The position numbers were made by a program, and so were the translations under genes. A stretch of 64,000 nt of DNA from Pedococcus cremeus (lineage in GTDB: Bacteria; Actinomycetota; Actinomycetes; Actinomycetales; Dermatophilaceae). The notes beneath the pieces are model-generated. The model was not told the DNA's origin. It made no database searches and worked only from the letters and a program-made list of their open reading frames with translations. Of the stretch, positions 32,314 to 41,256 are shown in pieces. The DNA lies in the NCBI RefSeq assembly GCF_900111375.1, contig NZ_FOHB01000003.1:310001-374000 (forward strand). Reading direction: 5' to 3'. The number at the start of each line of letters is the position of its first letter. The first letter of the stretch is position 1.

Positions 32314-34590
32314 ATGCCTTCGCTCGACGACCTGTTGCACGCTGCCGTCCAGGGCGTCGGGGGAGTGGAGCGACCCGGCCAGGTGCAGATGGCGCATGCG
32401 GTGGCCGACGCCATCGCCAAGGACGAGCACCTCCTCGTGCAGGCGGGGACGGGCACCGGGAAGTCGCTGGCCTACCTCATCCCCGCGGTGCAGCACGCCA
32501 TGCAGGAGGGCAGGCCCGCCGTGGTGGCGACGGCGACCCTGGCCCTGCAGGCGCAGATCGTCGACCGCGACATGCCCCGGCTGGCCGACGCGCTCGCGCC
32601 GCTGCTCGGCCGCCGGCCGACCTACGCCCTGGTGAAGGGCCGGCGCAACTACCTGTGCGCCCACAAGCTCGAGGGCGGCTTCCCCGACGACGACGAGGGC
32701 GCCTTCCTGTCCGTCGGGCAGGTCGACCAGCAGGCGAGCCGCCTCGGCGCCGAGGTGGTGCGGCTGCGCGAGTGGGCCGAGGTCACCGAGTCCGGCGACC
32801 GCGACGAGCTGGTGCCCGGCGTCAGCGAGCGGGCCTGGCGGCAGGTGTCGGTCAGCGCGCACGAGTGCCTCGGCGGCAAGTGCCCCATGGTCACCGAATG
32901 CTTCGTCGAGCGGTCGCGGGAGGCGGCGAAGGAGGTCGACGTCGTCGTCACCAACCACTCCTTCATGGCCATCGACTCCTTCGAGGGGCGCCAGATGCTG
33001 CCGGAGCACAAGGTGCTCATCGTCGACGAGGCCCACGAGCTCGTCGACCGGGTGACCTCCACGGTCACCGACGAGATCACCGCCACCATGGTGTCGGCCG
33101 CGGCCAAGCGGGCCGCGCGCCTCGCGGAGTCGACCGATGCCGTGGACGACGCCGGCGTCTTCCTCCAGGGGGTGCTCGACGAGCTGCCGGAGGGCCGGCT
33201 GACCGGCGTGCCCGATGCCCTCGAGCTCGCCCTCGCCCGCGTGCGCGACACGACTCGGCAGGTGCAGAGCGAGCTGAAGCCCAAGCCGGGGGAGGAGGCC
33301 GACGGCAACCGCCAGGTCGCCCGTGCCTCGATCGACGAGATGTACGAGAACAGCGCCCGCATCCTCGAGCAGCGCGAGCTCGACGTGGTCTGGGTGAACC
33401 GCGACCCGCGGCGGGGAACGGTGCTGCGGGTGGCTCCGATGAGCGTGGCGATGCTGTTGCGCGACAAGGTCTTCGGCGACCGCACCGTGGTCATGACGTC
33501 GGCCACCCTCGAGCTGGGAGGCACCTTCGACGCGGTCGCCGGCACGCTCGGCCTGCGCGGCGAGGGGGCCCCCGACTGGCGCGGCCTCGACGTCGGGAGC
33601 CCCTTCGACTACCCCAAGCAGGCGATCGCCTACGTCGCCCAGCACCTCCCCGCGCCGGGTCGTGACGGCCTCGCCGAGCAGACGCTCGACGAGATCGAGG
33701 CGCTCATCCGGGCGGCGGGCGGACGCACCCTCGGCCTGTTCTCGTCGATGCGCGCGGCCCGCGAGGCCACCGAGGCGATGCGCGAGCGGTTCTCCGACAT
33801 GGAAGGCGACATCGGCTTCCTCTGCCAGGGCGAGGACCAGATCACCACGCTGGTGCGGCAGTTCGCCCGCGACCCGCAGACCTGCCTCTTCGGCACGCTC
33901 ACCCTGTGGCAGGGCGTCGACGTGCCCGGTTCGGCCTGCCAGCTCGTCATCATCGACCGCATCCCGTTCCCGCGCCCCGACGACCCGCTCTCCTCGGCAC
34001 GCTCGCAGGCCATCGCCCGGATGGGCGGTAACGGCTTCATGGCGGTGTCGGCCACCCACGCCGCACTGCGGCTCGCCCAGGGTGCCGGCCGCCTGATCCG
34101 ACGCGGCGACGACCGCGGCGTCGTCGCCTTCCTCGACTCGCGCATGATGACCGCGCGGTATGCCGGATTCCTCCAGCGCTCGCTGCCGCCCTTCTGGCCG
34201 ACCACCGACCGGGAGCGTGTGCTCGCCGCCCTGCGTCGCCTCGACGAGACGGCGCCGGAGCCCGTGACGGTGCACGAGCCCGCCCTGCGAGGCGTCGCCG
34301 GTGCGGTCGCGGGCACCACCATGGGCGACGGCGCGGAGCACCCGCGGCCGGAGGCCGACGCCCGGCCCGTCGCGCCGGCGCCCCCGCCCGCCGCGGCGTC
34401 GCGGACGGCGGTCACCCAGGGGCACTCGTGGACCGCGGACGCCGACGAGGAGCTGCGCGACGGCGTCGAGCTCGGGCTGACGCTCGAGGAGCTGGCCGAG
34501 AGCCTCGAGCTGCCCGAGGACGTCGTTGCCGCCCGCCTCCGCGGTCTCGGGCTGGACGCGTCGGGTGCCGCCCGGATGTCCTTCGACTGA
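32314..34590 (+). CDS. DinG/XPD-family iron-sulfur helicase
   Basis: This is a 758-aa 5'-3' DNA helicase. Walker A AGTGTGKS is at residues 44-51, DEAH is in VLIVDEAHELVDR, and motif VI is QGAGRLIRR. The cluster cysteines are RRNYLCAHK and, further on, C-x4-C-x5-C (CLGGKC then CF), which is the spacing of E. coli DinG. The C-terminus carries an extra Pro/Ala linker and an HTH-like segment (DGVELGLTLEELAESLEL ... AARLRGLGL) not present in E. coli DinG. The ATG at 32314 is favoured over 32266 because a leaderless-type -10 stands 6 nt upstream. I see no LexA box. Confidence 0.92.
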   Translation: MPSLDDLLHAAVQGVGGVERPGQVQMAHAVADAIAKDEHLLVQAGTGTGKSLAYLIPAVQHAMQEGRPAVVATATLALQAQIVDRDMPRLADALAPLLGRRPTYALVKGRRNYLCAHKLEGGFPDDDEGAFLSVGQVDQQASRLGAEVVRLREWAEVTESGDRDELVPGVSERAWRQVSVSAHECLGGKCPMVTECFVERSREAAKEVDVVVTNHSFMAIDSFEGRQMLPEHKVLIVDEAHELVDRVTSTVTDEITATMVSAAAKRAARLAESTDAVDDAGVFLQGVLDELPEGRLTGVPDALELALARVRDTTRQVQSELKPKPGEEADGNRQVARASIDEMYENSARILEQRELDVVWVNRDPRRGTVLRVAPMSVAMLLRDKVFGDRTVVMTSATLELGGTFDAVAGTLGLRGEGAPDWRGLDVGSPFDYPKQAIAYVAQHLPAPGRDGLAEQTLDEIEALIRAAGGRTLGLFSSMRAAREATEAMRERFSDMEGDIGFLCQGEDQITTLVRQFARDPQTCLFGTLTLWQGVDVPGSACQLVIIDRIPFPRPDDPLSSARSQAIARMGGNGFMAVSATHAALRLAQGAGRLIRRGDDRGVVAFLDSRMMTARYAGFLQRSLPPFWPTTDRERVLAALRRLDETAPEPVTVHEPALRGVAGAVAGTTMGDGAEHPRPEADARPVAPAPPPAAASRTAVTQGHSWTADADEELRDGVELGLTLEELAESLELPEDVVAARLRGLGLDASGAARMSFD

Positions 34591-34668
34591 CACGCCGTCC
34601 GGCCAGCCTCCCGGCGGTCGGCGGCCCCCGGGCCGCGAACCCGGCACCGTCCCGTCACACCCGCGTGG

Positions 34669-34674
34669 CAGGCT
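34669..34674 (+). promoter_or_regulatory. -10-like element of holA
   Basis: CAGGCT, 6-nt spacer TGGGCC, GTG at 34681. It has leaderless geometry with a weaker hexamer. Confidence 0.4.
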
Positions 34675-34680
34675 TGGGCC

Positions 34681-35664
34681 GTGACCGTGACCCCCCAGCG
34701 CACCGTGCCGCCGCTCGTCCTCATCACGGGTCCGGAGGGCATCCTCGCCGAGCGCGCGCTGACGTCGGTGATGGCCGAGGTGAGGGTCACCGCCCCCGAC
34801 GTCGAAGTGGTGCGGTTGCAGGCCGCCGGCTACGAGCCCGGGTCCCTCATGGTGCACACCAGCCCCTCGCTGTTCGGCGGCCAGAAGGCGGTGGTCGTCC
34901 AGGACCTCGACGAGGCCTCCGACGAGCTCCAGACCGACCTGCTCGCGTTCCTCGCGGCCCCCGAGCCCGACGTCACGCTGGTCGTCACCCACAAGTCGGG
35001 GCAGCGTGGCAAGAAGGTGCTCGACACCCTGAAGAAGGGCGGCGCCCGCGTCATCGACTGCCCCGCCATCAAGACGGACCGTGACAAGACCGACTTCGCC
35101 ACCAACGAGTTCCGGGCGGCCCGGCGGCGCGCGACCCCCGAGGCCGTGCGGGCCCTCATCGAGGCCGTCGGCAAGGACCTGCGCGAGCTCTCGGCCGCCT
35201 GCCAGCAGCTGGTCTCCGACACGACCGGGGTCATCGACGAGGCGCTCGTGGAGAAGTACCACGGCGGCAAGGTCGAGGCCACCGGCTTCCGGGTCGCCGA
35301 CGCCGCCGTCGCCGGCAACACGGGCGAGGCCCTGAGGCTGCTGCGGCACGCGATCGCCACCGGCGTCGACCCGGTGCCGATCGTGGCGGTGCTCGCCCAG
35401 CAGCTGCGCCAGCTCGTCCGCGTCGGCCACGCCGGCCGCGGCCGGTCGGCCGACGTGGCCCGCGACCTCGGGATGGCTCCGTGGCAGGTCGACAAGGCGC
35501 GCCGCGCACTCAGCGGCTGGGACGCCGAGGCGCTCGGCCGATCGATCCAGGCCGTCGCCGCGGCCGACTTCGAGGTCAAGGGCGGCGGGCGCGACCCCGT
35601 GTATGCCGTCGAGCGGGCGATCCTGACCATCACCCGCGAGCGCCAGGGCAGTGGCCAGCGCTGA
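34681..35664 (+). CDS. holA: DNA polymerase III subunit delta
   Basis: HolA is the clamp-loader wrench that opens the beta clamp. The 327-aa protein has the N-terminal AAA+-like domain with PLVLITGPEGILAERAL and SLFGGQKAVVVQDLDEAS. The arginine/lysine-rich lid is followed by LREKLV-type signals such as DLRELSAACQQLVSDT. The C-terminal collar domain ends WDAEALGRSIQAVAAADFEVKG. The rpsT gene downstream is the usual actinobacterial neighbour of holA. Three copies of a 14-bp repeat begin 3 bp after the stop codon. Confidence 0.93.
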   Translation: MTVTPQRTVPPLVLITGPEGILAERALTSVMAEVRVTAPDVEVVRLQAAGYEPGSLMVHTSPSLFGGQKAVVVQDLDEASDELQTDLLAFLAAPEPDVTLVVTHKSGQRGKKVLDTLKKGGARVIDCPAIKTDRDKTDFATNEFRAARRRATPEAVRALIEAVGKDLRELSAACQQLVSDTTGVIDEALVEKYHGGKVEATGFRVADAAVAGNTGEALRLLRHAIATGVDPVPIVAVLAQQLRQLVRVGHAGRGRSADVARDLGMAPWQVDKARRALSGWDAEALGRSIQAVAAADFEVKGGGRDPVYAVERAILTITRERQGSGQR

Positions 35665-35667
35665 GAA

Positions 35668-35717
35668 GGTGGCGCCGAGCGGGTGGCGCCGAGCGGGTGG
35701 CGCCGAGCGGGTGGCGC
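35668..35717 (+). repeat. 14-bp tandem repeat after holA
   Basis: Three exact copies of GGTGGCGCCGAGCG at 35668, 35682 and 35696, then a partial fourth to 35717. It lies in the 257-bp holA-rpsT gap, upstream of the rpsT promoter. Confidence 0.88.
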
Positions 35718-35750
35718 GTCGCAGGGTCGGGACGGCGCGGCACACGCGTT

Positions 35751-35780
35751 TTGTCGCCCGGCCCGGGCCGCTGGTAGATT
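35751..35780 (+). promoter_or_regulatory. rpsT promoter
   Basis: TTGTCG at 35751-35756 and TAGATT at 35775-35780, separated by 18 bp, form the best sigma-A-like promoter in the window. A leader of about 135 nt follows, containing two CGTGCGCGC copies that could pair or bind S20. Confidence 0.65.
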
Positions 35781-35921
35781 TGGTCCTCGCGTGCGCGCCT
35801 AGGTCGTGCGCGCATGCAGCACCACCCAGCGCAGGCTCAACCACGGGTGCCCCACGCCCGGTCCCGAGCCGCGTCTGCCGCCCTCTAACGGCAACCAACC
35901 GACCAACCAGAAAGACACACT

Positions 35922-36182
35922 GTGGCAAACATCAAGTCCCAGCTGAAGCGGATCAAGACCAACCGCGTTGCGACCGAGCGCAACAAGGCCGTCAAGAGCG
36001 AGCTCAAGACCTGGATCCGCAAGTTCCGCGAGGCCGCGGAGACCGGCGACGCCGACACGGCCAAGGAGGCCCTCAAGGTCGCCTCGACCAAGCTCGACAA
36101 GGCCGTGAGCAAGGGCGTCATCCACAAGAACCAGGCCGCCAACAAGAAGTCGGCCATGGCGAGGAAGGCCGCCTCCCTCTGA
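35922..36182 (+). CDS. rpsT: 30S ribosomal protein S20
   Basis: S20 binds the 5' domain of 16S rRNA. The 86-aa protein begins [20 protein letters not shown] and ends [17 protein letters not shown], both diagnostic. The GTG start and absence of a clear Shine-Dalgarno resemble the weak initiation signal of rpsT in other bacteria, where S20 controls its own translation; that control here is inference. It has its own promoter and a strong terminator, so it is monocistronic. Confidence 0.97.
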   Translation: MANIKSQLKRIKTNRVATERNKAVKSELKTWIRKFREAAETGDADTAKEALKVASTKLDKAVSKGVIHKNQAANKKSAMARKAASL

Positions 36183-36201
36183 CCAGAGGCGCCGCCTGAC
36201 G

Positions 36202-36240
36202 ACAGGGCCCGTCACTGCACCGCGGTGACGGGCCCTGTCG
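36202..36240. terminator. rpsT terminator
   Basis: A perfect 15-bp stem, GACAGGGCCCGTCAC with its complement, and a 9-nt loop lie 20 bp after the rpsT stop. Confidence 0.85.
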
Positions 36241-36247
36241 CATCCCC

Positions 36248-36287
36248 GGCGCCCACCGTCCCGGTCCCGGGGCGCCCACCGTCCCGG
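36248..36287. repeat. Direct repeat between rpsT and PemK-like gene
   Basis: GGCGCCCACCGTCCCGG occurs twice, at 36248 and 36271 (23-bp period), next to the 3' end of the convergent gene. Confidence 0.75.
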
Positions 36288-36307
36288 CGCGGCGGGAGAG
36301 GAGCCGC

Positions 36308-36892
36308 TCAGTGCGCGGCGCGGACCGCCGCGGCCACCTCGGTGAACCGCTCGCGCGGCAGGACGGCGCCCTCGCGGCGCACCCGGGTGGGGTCGACGCG
36401 CAGGACCCGGTCGACGCGGGCCTCGCTCGGGCGCCCCTGCCGGTCCCACGGACCGGAGCCGATGTCGACCCAGTGGCGGCCCCACCGGGCCTCCTGGGCG
36501 GCATCGCGGTCGTGGTCCTGGCTGGTCAGCATCAGGGCGAGCAGCCAGGGGCCGTCGTGGCCGATGACGAGCACGGGGCGGTCCTTGCCGCGGCTGTGGT
36601 CCTCCTCGTAGGGCACCCAGGTCCAGACGATCTCGCCCGGGTCGGGGTCACCGTCGTCCGAGGGTGCATAGGTCATCTGCGGCACGCCGTCGAAGTCGCC
36701 CGGGTACGCCTCCGTGGTCGCGCCCCCAGCGCTCGTGGTCGCGCCCCCAGCACTCGTGGTCGCGCCCCCAGCACTCGTGGCCGCCGCGCCCCGGGTGGTG
36801 GGGCGCCGCCCGCGGACGGCCCTGCCGAGCAGGCGGGCGAGCTGCCGTCCGAGTCGCTGTCTGGGTCGCTGTCCGGGTCGTGGTGCGGCCAT
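36308..36892 (-). CDS. PemK/MazF-like toxin-family protein, no adjacent antitoxin
   Basis: The C-terminal 130 residues of this 194-aa protein match actinobacterial PemK/MazF-like proteins. Landmarks are GEIVWTWVPYEED, RGKDRPVLVIGH, LLALMLTSQDHDRD and the distinctive GPWDRQGRPSEARVDRVLRV. MazF proteins are mRNA-cleaving ribonucleases, but activity of this subfamily is not shown. The N-terminal 60 residues are Arg/Pro-rich and hold three SAGGATT units encoded by a 21-bp repeat. The ATG at 36892 is chosen because TACGGT stands 7 nt upstream; a GTG at 36901 is possible. No antitoxin-like frame precedes it. Confidence 0.75.
   Translation of the reverse strand: MAAPRPGQRPRQRLGRQLARLLGRAVRGRRPTTRGAAATSAGGATTSAGGATTSAGGATTEAYPGDFDGVPQMTYAPSDDGDPDPGEIVWTWVPYEEDHSRGKDRPVLVIGHDGPWLLALMLTSQDHDRDAAQEARWGRHWVDIGSGPWDRQGRPSEARVDRVLRVDPTRVRREGAVLPRERFTEVAAAVRAAH
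36714..36776. repeat. 21-bp in-frame tandem repeat in PemK-like gene
   Basis: Three copies of a 21-bp unit (starting at 36714, 36735, 36756; two of them identical) encode SAGGATT three times in the linker before the toxin fold. Length change would keep the frame. Confidence 0.88.
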
Positions 36893-36899
36893 GCCCGGC

Positions 36900-36905
36900 A
36901 CCGTA
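36900..36905 (-). promoter_or_regulatory. -10 element of leaderless PemK-like gene
   Basis: On the minus strand TACGGT is followed by the 7-nt spacer GCCGGGC and the ATG at 36892. Confidence 0.5.
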
Positions 36906-36931
36906 CCGGCCGGGGCGGCAGGTCGTGCTGC

Positions 36932-37921
36932 TCAGGCCCAGCGTCGCCGGCTGGCGAGGAGCGCCAGGAAGGTGTGGGCGGTGAAGCGCTGGTGCGCGCG
37001 CAGGACCGCCAGGCTGGGGCTGCTGTCGTCGCCACGGGCCTTGTCGACCATCAGGCCGACCACCACGGCGAGGAACGCGTCGACCGCGTCCGGGTCCACG
37101 CCGACCAGCAGGGGCGAGCCCTGCCAACGGGTCACGTCGAGGCCGTGGTGCGCCATCAGTGGCCACAGCCCGACGAAGTCCACCCACGCCGGGCCGCGTG
37201 ACACCCAGTTCCAGTCGACCATCCGGGCGGTGCCGGTGCGGTCGACCACGAGGTTGTCGGGGCGCAGGTCACCGTGCACGACCTGTGTCCCGGCCAGGGC
37301 GGCGCCCGCGTGGCCCGCGAGGCCGGCGAGCTCGCTGCGCTGCTCTGCGGTCAGCGGCGTCAGCCAGCCCGGCCACGGGTCCACCCCGCCGGCCAGCGAC
37401 TCCAGGGCATTGAGGGCGACGGGGTCCGAGCCGAGGTCGACGGCGAGCAGGTCGGCCGTCAGCGCGACGACGACGTCGGCCGGCACCTCGGCCGCGGCCA
37501 GGCACGCCCGGTGCACGGCGTCGGCAGCGGTCGTGGTCCACGGCATACCGGGCATGTCACCGTCCACGGCCTCCATGACGATGAGGCGCCACTCGTCCAC
37601 GGCCGCCGAGCCGACCAGGTGAGGTGCGGTGGCGCGGCCGGCAAGGTGCGCGAGCACCGCGGACTCACGCTCGATGGCCACCCGTGCGTGCGGCGCGGAG
37701 GTGTCGGCTGCCTTGGCAAAGACGGCCCGGCCGTCGGCGAGCGAGAGTCGACCTGCGTAGGCGCGGGTGAAGCCGCTCCTCACGGGCGGGTCGGCCACGA
37801 CGGCTCCGCCTGCCAGCTCGGCGAGGCGGGCGCGCACCTCGGCGGGAAGGTCGGCGAAGGTGGGCCGGTCGGCCGTGCGGCGGTAGTCGAGCTCGCGTGG
37901 CTCGAGGGGTCCGGTGCTCAT
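36932..37921 (-). CDS. Aminoglycoside phosphotransferase-family kinase
   Basis: This 329-aa protein has the protein-kinase-like APH fold. The catalytic loop is VVHGDLRPDNLVVDR near residue 219, and the metal-binding segment is MVDWNWVSRGPAWVDFVGL. The N-terminal lobe shows SGFTRAYAGRLSLADGRAVFAKA with a likely ATP-binding lysine, and IERESAVLAHL. Such chromosomal APH-like proteins phosphorylate diverse small molecules (aminoglycosides, macrolides, choline, homoserine), so resistance should not be assumed. It is divergent from the MFS transporter gene at 37997. Confidence 0.85.
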   Translation of the reverse strand: MSTGPLEPRELDYRRTADRPTFADLPAEVRARLAELAGGAVVADPPVRSGFTRAYAGRLSLADGRAVFAKAADTSAPHARVAIERESAVLAHLAGRATAPHLVGSAAVDEWRLIVMEAVDGDMPGMPWTTTAADAVHRACLAAAEVPADVVVALTADLLAVDLGSDPVALNALESLAGGVDPWPGWLTPLTAEQRSELAGLAGHAGAALAGTQVVHGDLRPDNLVVDRTGTARMVDWNWVSRGPAWVDFVGLWPLMAHHGLDVTRWQGSPLLVGVDPDAVDAFLAVVVGLMVDKARGDDSSPSLAVLRAHQRFTAHTFLALLASRRRWA

Positions 37922-37984
37922 CGCCGGCCATTCTGGGCCATCTCGCCCCCTGGCCCTGGCGCATGGGGCACTCCCTGCGCTCCC

Positions 37985-37990
37985 TACCCT
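37985..37990 (+). promoter_or_regulatory. -10 element of leaderless MFS gene
   Basis: TACCCT, 6-nt spacer TGCCCC, ATG at 37997. Confidence 0.6.
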
Positions 37991-37996
37991 TGCCCC

Positions 37997-39220
37997 ATGA
38001 CGCAGCACAGCCGGGGGAGGACCGGCCTCGCCCTCCTCGCCCTGGCTGCCGGAGGGTTCGCCATCGGCACCAGCGAGTTCGTCACCATGGGGCTGCTGCC
38101 CGAGGTGGCCGCCGGGGTGAACATCGACATCCCGACGGCCGGTCACGTCGTCTCGGCGTACGCCGCGGGCGTCGTGGTCGGCGCGCCGCTGCTCGCCGCG
38201 CTCGGCGCCAAGCTGCCGCGCAAGCACCTTCTGCTCTGGCTGATGGCCGCCTTCGCGGCCGCGCACGTCGCCTCCGCCCTCGCCACGAGCTACCCGGCGC
38301 TCATGGTCGCCCGGTTCGCCTCGGGCCTCCCGCACGGTGCCTACTTCGGCATCGCCTCGCTGGTCGCGGCGTCGCTGGTGCCGCTGCACCGGCGCACGTG
38401 GGCGGTCGCCATGGTGCTCACCGGGCTCACGGTGGCCAACATCGTCGGGGTCCCCCTGACGACGAAGCTCGGCCAGGACTTCGGCTGGCAGTGGCCGTAT
38501 GCCGCGGTCGGCGTCATCGCGCTGCTCACCGTGCTCGCGGTCTGGCGCTGGGTGCCGTTCACCGCCGCGACGGGGGAGGAGTCGGTGCGGGCCGAGCTGC
38601 GGGCACTGCACCGGCCGCAGGTCTGGCTCGCCCTGGGCATCGGCACCGTCGGCTTCGGCGGCATGTTCGCGACCTACGCCTACATCTCGCCGACCATGAC
38701 CGAGCTCGCCGGGCTGTCACCGGCGGCCATCCCGCTGGTCCTGGCGGTCTACGGGGTCGGCATGACGGTGGGCACGCAGCTCTCCGGGCGCGTGGCCCGC
38801 CGCGGCATCATGCGGGGGATCGTCACCACCCTCGGGCTCATCGCGGTGATGCTGGTGGTGTTCGGGTTCGCGGCGCACCAGCCGGTGCTCGCGGTGGTCA
38901 TGGTGTTCCTCCTCGGGGTGCTGCCGAGCATCCTGGTGCCGATGCTGCAGACCCGGCTCATGGACGTCGCCCACGAGGGCCAGTCGCTCGCCGCGGCCCT
39001 CAACCACTCCAGCCTCAACATCGCCAACGCCCTCGGCGCCTGGCTGGGCTCGGTCGTCCTGGCGGCCGGCCTGGGCTACGAGTGGCCCTCACGCGTGGGT
39101 GCCGGCCTGGCCGTGCTCGGCGTGGGCCTCGCCCTCGTCTCGGCGGTGACCCAGCGTCGCACCACGCGAGCCGCCGCGCTGGCGGTCAGCGACGGCCGGC
39201 TCGCGACTGGAACACGCTGA
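37997..39220 (+). CDS. MFS transporter, DHA1 family (AraJ/Cmx-like)
   Basis: This 407-aa drug:H+ antiporter-type permease has 12 hydrophobic segments. The N-terminus [20 protein letters not shown] is the signature of the AraJ/Cmx/PbuE subgroup. [19 protein letters not shown] and [20 protein letters not shown] match the motif A and C regions. The transcript appears leaderless. It may export a drug, arabinose-like sugars or purines; the substrate cannot be fixed. The divergent APH-like gene could act on the same compound, though that is speculation. Confidence 0.88.
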   Translation: MTQHSRGRTGLALLALAAGGFAIGTSEFVTMGLLPEVAAGVNIDIPTAGHVVSAYAAGVVVGAPLLAALGAKLPRKHLLLWLMAAFAAAHVASALATSYPALMVARFASGLPHGAYFGIASLVAASLVPLHRRTWAVAMVLTGLTVANIVGVPLTTKLGQDFGWQWPYAAVGVIALLTVLAVWRWVPFTAATGEESVRAELRALHRPQVWLALGIGTVGFGGMFATYAYISPTMTELAGLSPAAIPLVLAVYGVGMTVGTQLSGRVARRGIMRGIVTTLGLIAVMLVVFGFAAHQPVLAVVMVFLLGVLPSILVPMLQTRLMDVAHEGQSLAAALNHSSLNIANALGAWLGSVVLAAGLGYEWPSRVGAGLAVLGVGLALVSAVTQRRTTRAAALAVSDGRLATGTR

Positions 39221-39305
39221 CCAGCACCCCGTAGGTCGGCTCGCCGGGGCCCGGTCCACGATCGCGGGCGGTGCGTCACCGGCATACCGGGGGTCATGGG
39301 AGACT

Positions 39306-41204
39306 GTGACGATTCCGTCCCCGACGCCCGTGAGGTTCGAGAACCCCGTGTCACCCATGGCCCGCACCGCGCTGCAGCCGCACGCAACGCCGCCGGAGCT
39401 GATCCGGAACTTCTGCATCATCGCCCACATCGACCACGGGAAGTCGACGCTCGCGGACCGCATGCTCCAGATGACCGGCGTGGTCGACGCCCGGGCCATG
39501 CGCGCGCAGTACCTCGACCGGATGGACATCGAGCGCGAGCGCGGCATCACCATCAAGTCCCAGGCCGTCCGCATGCCGTGGGAGCTGGACGGCACGACCT
39601 ACGCGCTGAACATGATCGACACCCCCGGGCACGTCGACTTCACCTACGAGGTGTCCCGCTCGCTGGCGGCCTGTGAGGGTGCCGTCCTGCTCGTCGACGC
39701 TGCGCAGGGCATCGAGGCCCAGACCCTGGCCAACCTCTACCTGGCCATGGAGAACGACCTCACGATCATCCCCGTGCTCAACAAGATCGACCTGCCCGCG
39801 GCGCAGCCGGAGAAGTTCGCCGAGGAGCTCGCCGGCCTCATCGGCTGCGAGCCGGAGGACTGCCTGCAGGTGTCAGGCAAGACCGGTGTCGGCGTCGAGC
39901 CGCTGCTCGACCAGATCGTCCAGCAGCTCCCCGCGCCGGTGGGCGACGCCGACGCGCCGGCCCGCGCCATGATCTTCGACTCCGTCTACGACACCTACCG
40001 CGGCGTCGTCACCTACGTCCGGGTCATCGACGGGAACCTGAACCCGCGCGAGCGCATCCAGATGATGTCGACGCGGGCGACGCACGAGCTCCTCGAGATC
40101 GGCGTCATCTCGCCGGAGCCGGTGCCGTCGAAGGGCCTCGGCGTCGGTGAGGTCGGCTACCTCATCACCGGCGTGAAGGACGTGCGCCAGTCGCGTGTCG
40201 GTGACACGGTCACCAACGCCGCCAAGCCCGCCAAGGATGCGCTCGGGGGCTACCGCGACCCCAAGCCGATGGTGTTCTCCGGGCTCTACCCGATCGACGG
40301 CTCGGACTACCCCGACCTGCGCGACGCCCTCGACAAGCTCAAGCTCAACGACGCGGCGCTGGTCTACGAGCCGGAGACGTCCGCCGCCCTCGGCTTCGGC
40401 TTCCGGATCGGGTTCCTCGGCATGCTCCACCTCGAGATCGTCCGCGAGCGGCTCGAGCGCGAGTTCGACCTCGACCTCATCTCCACGCTGCCCAACGTCG
40501 TCTACGACGTGACGATGGACGACGGCAAGAAGCTGTCGGTCACCAACCCCAGCGAGTTCCCCTACGGCAAGATCGCCGAGGTCCGCGAGCCGGTGGTGCG
40601 GGCGACGATCCTGGCGCCGAGCGAGTTCATCGGCGCCATCATGGAGCTCTGCCAGCAGAAGCGGGGGAGCCTGCGCGGCATGGACTACCTGTCCGAGGAC
40701 CGCGTCGAGATGCGCTACACCCTGCCGCTCGCCGAGATCGTGTTCGACTTCTTCGACCAGCTGAAGTCGCGCACCCGCGGCTACGCCTCGCTCGACTACG
40801 AGCCCGACGGCGACCAGGCCGCCGACCTCGTCAAGGTCGACATCCTGCTCCAGGGCGAGACCGTCGACGCGTTCAGCGCGATCGTGCACAAGGACAAGGC
40901 GTACGCCTACGGCGTGATGATGGCCAGCAAGCTCAAGGACCTCATCCCGCGCCAGCAGTTCGAGGTGCCGATCCAGGCCGCCATCGGCGCCCGCATCATC
41001 GCCCGCGAGAACATCCGCGCGATCCGCAAGGACGTCCTCGCCAAGTGCTACGGCGGTGACATCAGCCGCAAGCGCAAGCTGCTCGAGAAGCAGAAGGCCG
41101 GCAAGAAGCGGATGAAGAACATCGGCACGGTCGAGGTCCCGCCGGAGGCCTTCATCGCGGCGCTGTCCTCCGACGCCGGCACCACCGAGAAGTCCAAGAA
41201 GTAG
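39306..41204 (+). CDS. lepA: Elongation factor 4 (LepA)
   Basis: EF-4 is a ribosomal GTPase linked to initiation and back-translocation. Motifs: G1 AHIDHGKST near residue 40, G2 [11 protein letters not shown]3 DTPGHVDF, G4 NKIDLP. Domain II follows, then the LepA-specific C-terminal domain with [20 protein letters not shown] and the basic [21 protein letters not shown] tail. From the GTG at 39306 it is 632 aa; the in-frame ATG at 39357 (MARTALQP) is a shorter alternative. A GAGACT -10-like element abuts the GTG, which weakly favours the later start. Confidence 0.96.
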   Translation: MTIPSPTPVRFENPVSPMARTALQPHATPPELIRNFCIIAHIDHGKSTLADRMLQMTGVVDARAMRAQYLDRMDIERERGITIKSQAVRMPWELDGTTYALNMIDTPGHVDFTYEVSRSLAACEGAVLLVDAAQGIEAQTLANLYLAMENDLTIIPVLNKIDLPAAQPEKFAEELAGLIGCEPEDCLQVSGKTGVGVEPLLDQIVQQLPAPVGDADAPARAMIFDSVYDTYRGVVTYVRVIDGNLNPRERIQMMSTRATHELLEIGVISPEPVPSKGLGVGEVGYLITGVKDVRQSRVGDTVTNAAKPAKDALGGYRDPKPMVFSGLYPIDGSDYPDLRDALDKLKLNDAALVYEPETSAALGFGFRIGFLGMLHLEIVRERLEREFDLDLISTLPNVVYDVTMDDGKKLSVTNPSEFPYGKIAEVREPVVRATILAPSEFIGAIMELCQQKRGSLRGMDYLSEDRVEMRYTLPLAEIVFDFFDQLKSRTRGYASLDYEPDGDQAADLVKVDILLQGETVDAFSAIVHKDKAYAYGVMMASKLKDLIPRQQFEVPIQAAIGARIIARENIRAIRKDVLAKCYGGDISRKRKLLEKQKAGKKRMKNIGTVEVPPEAFIAALSSDAGTTEKSKK

Positions 41205-41243
41205 CGGCCGGCCGCGACGCCACCACACACGGTTACCGGCGGG

Positions 41244-41249
41244 TAATAT
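41244..41249 (+). promoter_or_regulatory. -10 element of leaderless DUF4442 gene
   Basis: TAATAT, one of the strongest -10 hexamers here, is followed by a 7-nt spacer and the ATG at 41257. Confidence 0.65.
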
Positions 41250-41256
41250 CACCGCC

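Noticed and set aside
36932-37921. Aminoglycoside resistance gene
   Set aside because: Only the general kinase-like fold is recognisable. Chromosomal APH-like proteins have many substrates and there is no mobile-element context.
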